From: Branchiostoma floridae
Taxonomy: Eukaryota; Chordata; Leptocardii; Amphioxiformes; Branchiostomatidae
Direction: 5' to 3'
DNA: 60,000 nt
Assembly (NCBI RefSeq): GCF_000003815.2
Contig: NC_049993.1
Location: 4,281,555-4,341,554 of the forward strand
Shown: piece by piece, positions 35,701 to 47,700 of the stretch
How positions within the stretch are numbered: position 1 is the stretch's first letter
Layout of the letters: the number at the start of each line of letters is the position of its first letter
The notes under the pieces: model-generated
Databases searched by the model: none
The model's input: the letters and a program-made list of their open reading frames with translations, nothing else
Told to the model about the DNA's origin: nothing
Made by a program: the position numbers and the translations under genes

Positions 35701-38700
35701 CCTTTGAGGGCAAAGGAAGGGGTTACCAGGTTGTCACTTGCAAATGGAACTTGTTGAAGTTGAACAGTCAGGAAGTTAGATTTCAGATATATGCGATAAA
35801 AAGCAAGCAAAATACAGGGAGATTATCAATATTAAGATATTATGATGTGACACATTAGTGTTCTGTTTGTTGCAGGTTGCAAAAGTACAGTGCTTTGCAA
35901 ACCTCTATGATAGCCTTGTGATAAGAGGTCCTTGGCCAGCCTGTTCCAGACGCAGATGTCTGTCACTTATAGACGTGGGCTGATGTCTACACAAATGCAC
36001 ATGTACAGTCACTTCCTGTGTTAAAATTTCAATGTTAAAGTTTCAGCGTTCACCATTTGTGTACAACAGTGGGATTATTTTGGGACGGAAACTTCATTAT
36101 GTCCTACTGACAAATCTGTAATTACTAGCATGCATGAACAATTTTTTTCCGGATAATAATGCATACCATTCTTTCCAAACAGACAAAATCATGTAATCAT
36201 AATTTTAGAGACTTATAACTGAAGTGAAACTTGCATATGATATATATTCTATAGATTGAAGATACCTAGAAACCTTAGAATTACTTTGATACAGATATAT
36301 GATATTGTTTTGATAATACAATGTACATTATTGTTTAACAGTGGGCATCAAAATTGACAAGAAATGCAGTCTCAGTCTCTATGTAAATGTACATGTAATT
36401 GTGGTACCCCATCTCTCCTTGATAAAAAAATGTCAGACTGCAATTTGCATACTCATGTGAGGAACAATATTAATCAATATGTCTACATGTAGTACAATGT
36501 AACGTTAATCAATTGATCAATGAATCAATTCATGGATCAACCTTTCACAACACTAGATAGTAGAAGATGAAATGAATTTGATGTTTATATTTGCTCCAAG
36601 TGCAATATCCTGACTCACATCATAACCTGGGCTCAAACTTGAACCAAGATGTCCAATATCAGCCATCCCCATGCTCACCTCTTCAAATGAGGGGTTATGA
36701 GATTCTGGTGCCCCCCTCCCCACCCTGGGTAAGGCATAGCACAGTTTGCTCCAGAACCAGGGATCTCCCCACTTCAGGTACGTGTTTGTCTTCAGGTAAA
36801 ACTGCAGGTCTTTATCCACGTTCTGGAGTTCAAGGTCATCCAGGACAATCACCACGATCCTGTTCCGTCTGTCCTCCAGCACTTGTCTGTGGGCGGCCTT
36901 GAACTCTAAGGCACACCACTCGCTGTCCACGAAATTCTGCGAGAGGAGGATGATGGTCTGTCTGCTGGTCTCCACTGTCTCAATGATGGTTGTTGCTATG
37001 CACGCCCCTACTGGGAAGTCACGGTAGTGCAAGCAGAGTTTGAACCCACACTCCTCCAGTCCAGGTGCGAGCTCCTGAACCACAAAAAGTTCATCCTTGC
37101 TGCTGTATGAAATGAAGGCATCGTACGTCTTTTCATCGCCGTCATCTTTTGGATCGAAACGCCAACCACACTTCATGTACAGCCACACTTGTGCCCCCCT
37201 CCCCACCCTGGGTAAGGCATAGCACAGTTTGCTCCAGAACCAGGGATCTCCCCACTTCAGGTACGTGTTTGTCTTCAAGTAAAACTGCAGGTCTTTATCC
37301 ACATTCTGGAGTTCAAGTTCATCCAGGACAATCACCACGATCCTGTTCCGTCTGTCCTCCAGCACTTGTCTGTGGGCGGCCTTGAACTCTAAGGCACACC
37401 ACTCGCTGTCCACGAAATTCTGCGAGAGGAGGATGAATGAATGGTTTATTTCCGCATCGAGCGACAAACAATAACATACAGTGGCAGCCTTCATTTCTTC
37501 GGCTGAATTGCAGTATGTTTTACACATGTTACATTTAAAATGAAAAGCAATAGAGGTACACAAGTCAAAACATTATAAAACATAACAATAATCATCTTTA
37601 AAATAACTGTGTATACTTCCAACTGAGCTTAGTTATACTTCTAGCACTATGAACTGTTTAGCAAGTCGACAAGGTACGGCAGTGTAGTCTTTCTGTACCT
37701 AGCCGTTCTACAGTGGAATTGTGTTATCTGGTGTTTAGACCTGAGGTTTCTGCCATGCAGGCTCACACGGTTTGGCGGTAGCCATTTTGAGAAAGACGAG
37801 GAGCTCAGCAAAGAGGTACCAAACTTTGTACAGAGTTCGTGCCGTCTGTTGCACAGAGACGGAAGGGACAACTGGTCTAGAGCCATGTCGTAACTAACAT
37901 AGGTGGAACCTAGAATCATGCGGCAAGCTCTTTTTTGTACGTTCTCTATGGCCCTAGACTGGGCACTAGTGATTCCTGGGTGCCATACCGGACACGCGTA
38001 TTCTAAGATTGGTCTTATAAATCCACAGAACACTAATGTCAAGTCACTAGAGTCCAGACCATGTCTCTTCAATACCCGTAGCAGGTACAGCCTGCGGCTG
38101 CCTTTGCTGACCATCATGTTGACGTGGATGATGGTCCGTCTGCTGGCCTCCACTGTCTCAATGATGGTTGTTGCTATGCATGCCCCTACTGGGAAGTCAC
38201 GGTAGTGCAGGCAGAGTTTGAACCCGCGCTCCTCCAGTCCTGGTGCGAGCTCGCGAACCACAAAGAGTTCATCTTTGCTGCTGTATGAGATGAAGGCATC
38301 GTACGTCTTTTCATCGCCGTCATCTTTTGGATCGAAACGCCAGCCACACTTCATATACAGCCAGACCTGCAGATACTTCCGATTGCAGTACAGCATTATG
38401 ATCGACATGATTGACACCACAGTCATTGCCAGAAGTATTGCCAAGATTATGATAAACCGGTCATAGAAATTTGTGTCGGCGATTGACACATGTACCACGC
38501 AAAGGCCGATCAAAGGGTCTACCCCACAGATCAGTGTGTCGTTACAGCAGGAAACATCAGGTTTTACATTAGCTGTGCAATTTGGCAGCTGATCACAACT
38601 GCACTCCTTTAACCCAAGGTTGTTCCCCAAGTCTAAAACTGTCAGGTTAAGTCCTTGGAATGTCTCCCAAGACAGGCATTTGATGTTGTTGTCCTGCAGA

Positions 38701-41700
38701 TACAGCTCTTTAAGCTCCATCATGGACACAAAGCTGGCTGGATGGATGGTTGACAGACCAGTATTGTTCAAGAACAGTCTCTGTAGAGATATCAGACCAA
38801 TGAAGGTGTTTTCCCTAACAGTAAGGAAGCTGTTGCCATCTAAGTGGAGCACCTCTAGCTTCATCAGTTTCACAAACATATTATCTGGTAGGAATGTGAT
38901 GGAGTTTCTAGACAGATCCAGAACTCGGAGGTTTTGTAGATTGCTGAAAATGTTTCCTGGGATCCTTTTGAATAGTTCTTGGAAGACAATGTTATTCTCC
39001 TGCAAGTAAAGCTCTTGAAGATCCAACAGGGGTGCGAAGCTGGATGTGTGAATGTTGGACAGACCAGAGGTATTGAGGAACAATTGTTTGAGGGAGCCCA
39101 GACCAGTGAATGTGTCTCTTCTAACTGCAGAAATATTGTTGCCATCCAAGCCAAGAACCTCTAGGTTTGTGTTGTCCACAAAGAGTTTGTCTGGCAGATC
39201 TTTGAGAGAGTTCTGGGACAAATCCAGGAACATGAGGTTGGTTAGGTTCCTGAAAACTTCTACTGTGATGATTCTTATAGCATTGCTACTGAGAATGAGA
39301 GTCTCAAGATTAATTAAGGGTGCAAATATACTCCCATTCAGGTAGGAAATCTTGTTGTTGCTCAAGTCAACTTGCTGAAGATCGCTCTGGTTCTTGAAAA
39401 AGTCCGGGGGAATGAAACTTATGCTGCTGTTGGACAGGTCTATTGTTGCCGCAGTGACATTTGGTGTTAGAGAAGTACCATTATGCACTGGGGGTCTTGT
39501 AGCAACAGTAGTAGTGTTGGATGTTGTATTAGATGTCATAGTAGTGTTAGCTATTGGGGGTGTTATAGTTACTGCAGCAGTAGTGTTTGTTGTGTTGATA
39601 GTTGTCACAAAACTGGTAGTGTTGAATCCAGGTGAAGCAGTTGATCTTTGTCCCAGAGTCGGAGTTTGTAACATCATGAACCAACCGCACAACACCAGCC
39701 AAGAGAATTTCGATGAGTACATTGTGACAATAAGCTTTGCTCACTATTAGTCAATAACAGTATTTTCTTGCTTGGAAAACTTGGTCCTGTTGCAGTGTAA
39801 CTCTGTAGTACTACTGCAGTGACAAACTGATTTTGTCCTGTATACTGACATAGAATCTGGGTGACAGTTGGGCTTGTTACTGTGTCTTGTAAAGTTCATC
39901 AGGATGGGGTAATACCTGAAGATAAACAACATGTATACAAGTTCTCATTAGTGCATACATGTACATATTGTAGTACATGTAATACTACATTCTACTAAAT
40001 GTAAACACAGCTCTAAAGAGATGCTTAAGATAGCACTAACCACTAAACATTTTTGTTTTATATTTCAGATTAAATCTCTTTTTGGTCAAAGCTTTTTTTC
40101 CTCTGTTGATTTTTTTCCAGATTGAAGCAAACAGGGCTGCTAAGAATGTCCAAGCAACGCTGACAAATTTAAATCATGAAATTCAATGTCTGAGAAAAGT
40201 TTTACACAATGATTGTAAATCTATTTTTCAGCCTTGCAGAATACTGGCCGTAATCCTTCCAACCAGACACTGGACAAGTACTGGACAAAAAACACAGGTG
40301 AGAAAAAACAGTGACGATGTGTGAAACAAAGCTCGTTTAGCAAAATTAATAGGATAACAAGATTACAAGATTTTACAAAGCTGGACACCATTCACTTAAA
40401 TCACCAAAGATAACATTGAGCAAACTAAAATGTTAATGATTACCAGTATGTTGGAAAAAGCGTCTTTATACCTGTCTCCAGAAATATGCAACTACCCTAC
40501 AATCCCAAACATAATGACTCGTATAGCTCAGCAGCTTGCCACTGAATGCTTCTTATGATTTATATTAACTACATAGTGGTGAGTCGATCAACCCCCTTAG
40601 TAGTTACAAAATTATCAAACAAGTGTACTTAAGTTACCAAATATACGTATGTTTAAAGGTAATGATCATTATTTATGTGGTAGACACAAAAAACTTTTAC
40701 CTCTTCAAGTGCAGACTTTCTTTGGCAGAATATCATTTGGCACTCCTCTGTGAGAAAGACCTGGGGAGGTTCCTGGGGAGGTAGCTGCTGTGCTCGTTGC
40801 TATGGATTGTATTTGAAGTAGTTGTTTCCGTGTGACACAGAACAAACAGCTTGAAGAATGTCTTACTAAGGCCCCCTTTCCTCTAAATAGATTATAGAGA
40901 CCCACGCTCCTCCACAGCGTCCTTTAATTAGATCCACGCCCCGGGCCCACTGAGCATAGCGGGGCGCCTTTTCGTGTTTACCAAGTCTTTGTGTCCTGGG
41001 TAACCTGGGTACGAGCGTATCTTTTCCACGCAAAGCATGCTGGGGGAAGCGATATAAACCTGGGAAAACTCCCTTCCGTGACATAACTCCCCTCTCGGCA
41101 ATCTAGAGGGGTAATCTAACACTCTCGCAGCGCCACCAAATTAGGTACATTTTAAAGTTCCCTTTGATATAACGTATCACCATTGTGGCAACATTTTACC
41201 CCCGAAATAGTAAACTTTCGTCTTGTTTTCGCCTCGGTAACTGTAGAAAACGCTAGCTAACTGGGGTACAGTCTCACGTTGTATAGAGACGCACAGAATG
41301 GTCACACAACTTACGATTTGCTAAGGTAATTGAGACAAACATAAAACAAAACAAAATGACAGATGTGGATTCCATATAGTTTTATTTGTGTATTGGTTGA
41401 GCCCACAATCTAAACCTATGGCTTCTTCGCGGCGCTGGGTACGAGCGTGATAGAGACCATTAACAAATTGGATTAGGATGACTTTACAGATTGAATATGA
41501 TTCCTGACGTCAAAGTATGATCTGAAAAACAACAAAACACACAAAACGTGCGACATACACTTCTTCAATAAAATTTTCTCAAACAACTTATGAAACATCG
41601 CTCAATGGCCTTGGAGTGTAAAAACTAAAAGGGCACTTTGTGTATACATAGCAAGAAGAATATTAAATATTAACTCAGGCATTCAACTAAGACTTTACTT

Positions 41701-44700
41701 CCTGGACCTGTCGTAGCAAAACTGTTAAGATTTATACTATAAGGAAATAAGCAGATCTGTTGATGTACATGTACATGTGGTAGTTGAACTGTATAATTAT
41801 GATTAAACGTCATCAGCAATAACTTGCTAAAAATATCCATCCATTGGATATTAATATTTTTGTTAGATGAGCCCAAAACTCAGCATTATGTGTAAGAGTT
41901 GCATTGTGTAAAAATCTGTTGTTGCACATTAGTTATTACTGGTCCTATTTTGTAATCAACTTTTTTTATCAAAACAAGTACTTATTATTTCAAGGTTCAA
42001 GTACCTACTTGAACCAATCTTAATTTTTTGTTACATTTCCAACAAGCCAAGGATTTCCCTGTGAGTATCTGGTACATGCAGGTTTTGGCTAGTGGATACA
42101 CTCTTGCCCTCTACTCCTTAACGATACAGTAACTTAATAAACATTCAGAGTATGATGAGGTCATGAGACTTGGTGTGCTCAAGGTGTAGCCTTCCTTGAA
42201 AGACACAATGAGCTGTAAAAAATAAATTGACTCTTGAAGTGCACAATTTTATTTACAGGAAACAAAGTACTCGGTGGTACCAAGTACAGCTAAGGCTGTT
42301 TGTCATCAGTGTCTGACAGCTGCTTACATTCAAGGGGATCATTAGGCCACAACAATTTAATTTCTTGGTTCACGGATTTTTTCATAAAAAATATGGAGCG
42401 AGAGGGCGAAATAAAAATAGAAATAAAAATTGTAAAATAGTTGGGGTAAAGGTTAACGGCTAATCCAAAACATAAAGAAAAAAGTTTTCAGCTTGAAAAA
42501 AGTACAAAAACACTATCAGAATTTGTACAGTAACAGCACCTGTACCCACACTTTAAGGAGCTTATAATATAAAGGCCAATTTGCTACACCAGAAAGTTGG
42601 TGAATGGTTTCATTAATGGTGAAAATTTGTTGAGTGGTAATTTTTTTTTTTCCCAAAAAATAGGAGCGAGCGAATCCGTGAACCAAGAAATTAAATCGGT
42701 GTGGCCTTAGGATCATGCTGAAAATTGTATAGAAATTGAAAACGTAGCTATACTGAATCATTTTGATAAGAATTTTGCATATTCATCATATTTCAGTGTA
42801 CATCAATTTTGATGAGTTTTGTGACATCATGCGGAAGGAGAAAGCAACAACGAAAGGTGATCTGGTCAAGGCCTTCCGAACAATCGACATCAACGGGGAT
42901 GGTTACATCACACATGACGAGCTGTACAGAGTTTTAACGCAGGTACATGTCAGGTCCTTATGTGCATTTTCGAATACACCTTTCTCACGCGGCGGCCATG
43001 ATAGATCTAAAACGAGTTCAATGAGGCAAACATCAGACTGTCCATTATAATTTAGCACTTCAAGCAATGAAAGCCTGGCAATTAGGAAAGTGACCAATAA
43101 GAATGGTCCATCAAATCTTTGCATTATTATGTTTTTACTTTGCATCTCTTAAGGGACTTTGGGATCGGTCTACGTTGCTCTAAATTGCTACATATTTTGG
43201 TACATAACACTAGTTATGATATTTGTTATTTGATATTATAATATTGTGAAAATTTGTGTGGTTTGGTGGAAAACTAAATGGAAGCTGATTTTAGGAATAA
43301 GATTTGTCTGTTTGCCTCATTGACCTCGTCTTCGATCTATCATGGCCGCCGCGTGAGAAAGGTGTATACATGTAGACAAATTCACAAGGAATGGATTTGA
43401 TAAAGTCAGACCATTATACAACCTAACAGATACAGGTAACCTTTGTGTGTGATAAAAATCAGCTGGCAAAAGGCTTTTTATGGTCCATGCTGCAAAGTGC
43501 AAACATAGGCTTATAATGAAAAAGGCACTGTGGTTGATAATGAACACGCACAAACAACTGTTCCATGTTGTCAGAGGGGTGAGAAGATGTCCAGAGATGA
43601 GGTGAGGAGACTGATAGATGATGCAGACTGTAACAAGGATGGGAAGCTGGACTATGGAGAGGTACATATCAAAATATTGTGACAGTCTTTTTACACCTTT
43701 GTCACTTGGTCTACTGCTTTGTATTTACATGTATATTGATCTTTTATTTCATTTGAATTGTGGCTTGGACAACTTTTGCTGTTTTGGATCTGGAGGATTT
43801 TTTTTTTTTCAAAAATGGCAATGTTACTGATTAATACTGTTGACAAGAGTAACAATTGCATTGTTGTTCATTGTGCCAAATAATGAATCTTGCTTTAACT
43901 TTGGACCCTCTGTACTCTATCAGAAATAATTTTCAATGTCTCTTGAGGACAAAGGTCAATTTTGCTGTATCACTAAATCTTCTTAATATAGGTCTTTTTT
44001 TGTGAGGCAAGCTGCCTGCTACAAAATTTCAACTGCATTACGATTTATGACTGAAAAATTTTTTACCACTTTTCTGCCCAGTTCTGCAGTATGATGCTGT
44101 CTACAGTAGAAAAGTGTAAGAAACAGTCGATGGAGAAGCTCGAGAAGCTGGAGGCAAAGCGGCACCTGGAGAGACGACCGTCATCGGCGCGGTCCCGGGA
44201 CGGGTCACCTGGCGATAGACAATCACCAAAACCTGCCTCAAGACCACCATCAAGGTAGCTTTGATTAAGGTTATTATTAAGAAAAAAAAAGAGACTTTTC
44301 TCTCATAATATCATGAATTTAGGGAAAGATACAGTACAAGAGGAAGTCTGTATGATAGCTTAAAAAGTTCATCTGTCTTTGGTTACGTCAGATCAAAATG
44401 TGTTTATTGTAATGATTAATTTTGACTAACCTATCCACTATGCATTTTTTCAATGCCTCCAACTTACCCCTCCAATAGAAACTGGGACCCTCCCAGCTTT
44501 GGTGTCAGGTTGGTCTTCAGATAACTTTGTACCTTAGTCGGTAGTCATAGGAGATAGGAAAACCGACTAGTATGTTACTATCATGAGGCAATATATGATA
44601 GTCACAGTTACTTGGAAAATTGTGACATTGTACAAAAAATTTAATATATATGAAAGACTACATTGTGTATTTCCTCCATGGTCACTTCACTGGAGTAAGA

Positions 44701-47700
44701 TTTGCAATTTCATCCACATTTCAGGATCAGAGATGAGTCGCCTCGTGACAAGCCACCCTCGCGTCCTTCCTCAGCCAGATCCACCCCGCGGGCATCGCCA
44801 AAAACAGTAGGAAAAGGTACAGATATTGATAAGGATAATGAGAGTGATGAGGAAGCTATGGATAAGTCCACACTACGAGCGTCCCCCAAAAATGTACAGG
44901 CCTCGTCTGACTCAGATGTTACTGACAGTAAAGAGAGTGGTGAAGAAACTGTTAGTAGGTCCACCCCAAGGGCTTCACCAAAAAATGTACGTAAAAGCGT
45001 AGACACATCTTCTGATACAGAAGTTACTGACAGTAAGGAGAGCACGGACGAGGGAGTCATTACATCAACCCCAAGAGCATCCCCCAAAACAGTGGGAAAG
45101 TCCACCCCAAGGCAGTCGCCAAAAACAGTTGGTAAATCCACCCCACGGCAGTCGCCAAAAACAGTTGGAAAGTCTACCCCTCGACAATCGCCAATGACAG
45201 TTGGGAAAGATTAGATGTTTCAATGATATTTTCTGTTCTTGTAACTGCTTTGTTTATAATGTTTGTAGGTGGATGGTGGGGATTTTAGTTACTATCAGGG
45301 TTGTAGCCAGCCTGAAATCATTTTCAGTCCCCTTGATTCTGAATGGGAATCCTGTCGAGCACCAAAGGCATGGCGTGGCATTGCGCGTCATTTCTAGGGG
45401 GTCTGGGTCCCAGAAATTTTTTAAATCAAGACCCTCTGAAACACCATTTCCTGCATTTTGAGGTGAAAATTTTGCTTGAAGACTAAGCTGTTCAATGGCA
45501 TCTGTTTTGGTGAAGAAGAACACATGGGTTTCAGTTTTTTTTATATCTTTACATATCAATTTTTGTCTGTCCCAGGGGACGGAATGGGGAAAACTTTTTT
45601 CAGTCCCCAGCTGCAAAATTCCTTCAAAGGACTGAAGGACAGGTGCTGGCTATAACCCTGGTTACTATTGTTTGTATTTTTATTATAAAGCTGGAGTTAA
45701 GATTATTTACTGCAGCTGGGTTTTCAATATTGTGAACAGATCTGAATCAGATATCTTTCTGCACTCTAAGTTGATCTTGTCTTCAAACACTGTCAGTTAT
45801 AATTGGAAATCTTGAAAGTCTAGATTTGTGATTTTTACATAGTATTACTTGGGTTGTTTTTATTGGGGTGAGCAAGTTTGGAATATGGATATTATAACAT
45901 ATCAATTACGATTACAAGGCATATCATATTCTTGTAGTATATACTACATGAGTATCATGTACTATGTATATATACATGTATATTACATGATTATAAGTGC
46001 CTCATTTCATTGAATGTCTGAAAGCATTTTGATATGTTGTAATGCTTCATACTTGTAAGGGTTGTGGATACATCAATGAGGTGGTTATTTACCATTTATC
46101 ATATTCAATAAAAGTATGCGTGTTTTACCTGTATTCCATACATATGCATATCTTTTGCTGTAACAGTTGCTTCTAGCGTGGCATTGCTTCTAGCATGGCC
46201 TAATATTGCACAATCTGCCAACTGCAACCCTTCTCTGGCTTGCTCTTTACCACCTGACAGTGCAGTGCTAGTAGTACAGAGTGAAGAAACCTGAGTTGAG
46301 GCAGCAGAGGTCCATTGTGAAGGGTTATATACAGGGCTCTAGCCAGCTCGAAATTTTTTTCCGTCAGCCAATTCCCATTGCCGCGAAAACACTATTCCAG
46401 GAGTCAAAGAGAGACTGAACTGAGACCTTGAAAAACGGGTTTTAATGAGATTATCGTATGCGAAAGGGCGCCGACACACATTGTCAACAATCATAACAAT
46501 AGCAAAACAAACAGTATGTGGCTTTTACGGCCGTGGATGGCGTCCCCATGCGGCCTGTTGCTTCCACCAAGGAGTTTTTATCAGATTTTTGTCCGTCAAG
46601 GTTGACGGATTGGTTTTAAATTTTTTCCGTCACACGCAGCAAATTTCTGTCAATTGACGGAAAAACGGACGCTGGCTAGAGCCCTGGTTATATATCATAT
46701 TTCCCAACAAAAGCTTAGTTTACATCCCAATCTTACATTACATAAATTATAAATAGAATTCACCTTTGATGGATCTGAGTAAACTCAACTCAGCTTGACT
46801 CTTTTGAAAAATTCATATGACCGAGAAGATTTTCCCCTTAGAAAGAGTTGAAATATCAGACTGAGTATGATTTGAGGATAGCTATAGAAACAGACCTAAC
46901 TAAACATATGTAGATTGGGACTTGATAGCTCTCAGAGCCATGTTTCAGAGGGCTTGCGTAGCTTTGCCATTACAGCTTGTCAATGATTTCTGCAGAAGAG
47001 AGACCACCTGAAGACCAGACTGGTGGGTCACATGGTGTGGGACTTGTGTGTGTCACAGTCTGGTGGTGGGAGTACCCTGGGCACAGAGGCAGAATGGCTT
47101 CTTACATGCATGACTTTGGAAGCTAAATCTCATCACCACTATCTCTTTTTGTACAATCATTTATCTGAATGTTAATATGCTGCAGCTGGTAGCAACAAAA
47201 GGTTTGTGTAGGTTGGCTTGTATTCTCTACAACTTTGAGCTCATCCTATCCATGGCTCTTTCCTGTTTCAACAGTAGCTTTGATCCAAGCAAACATGGCA
47301 CTGTTGTACATGTGACAGCATAACAACGGATGTCAAGTCTATAAGACCTGAAGACTGACACATCGTGTGTGGCATAGGCCATGATACATCTGTTGTGTTT
47401 TGGAAAATCAGCTCAAATGAGGAATCTTTAATTTGAAAACTCTAAATTTCTGTTGTTTCTGGTTATATAGTGACATGATCTCCATCCTAAGTTCAATTTT
47501 TACCTTTCCCAGAGCTATAGTGCAATGAAGCTAGCTTGTAAGAACAATTGTTCCTCTGAGGCCAGGGTAGCAATGCGTTGTGTGCTTGATTCCATGGTGG
47601 TGCCTTTAGATTCAAACAGTGTGTTTTGCCATACTCAGTCTAGTTGTCACTCTTCATTTGTTTCTTTGGTTATCTCTCTGGTGGCGGTGGGGTACTAGCT

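Larger units (their letters stand above)
36553..39722 (-). pseudogene. Toll-like receptor with tandem TIR domains, split by a retrotransposon
   Basis: The frame starts at 39722 with a signal peptide (MYSSKFSWLVLCGWFMMLQ), then a Thr/Asn-rich stretch with many N-glycosylation sequons (residues about 33-92) in place of an N-cap, about ten leucine-rich repeats, a Cys-rich C-cap (ECSCDQLPNC), a membrane helix at about 423-446, and a TIR domain starting at about 473. This TIR is cut after ETVEASRRTII by an insertion at 37437-38125. Beyond it the rest of TIR 1 continues, ends in RVGRGA and runs straight into a second complete TIR (from QVWLYMKCGW to RVGRGA) and a 40-residue tail, stop at 36553. Insertion plus one duplicated target is 695 bp; without it the frame is continuous for 825 codons including the stop, so both TIRs were once translated together. 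As it stands the frame from 39722 ends at 37647 as a chimera of receptor and retrotransposon protein (691 aa). Labelled pseudogene because TIR 1 lacks box 3; expression is not excluded. Confidence 0.85.

Noticed and set aside
40866-41122. Overlapping minus frames in a GC-rich patch
   Set aside because: About 70 codons each, no homology recognised, and no splice sites linking them to the receptor gene.
45254-45616. 120-codon minus frame
   Set aside because: Lies almost entirely in the hAT MITE 45296-45660 and has no transposase feature.
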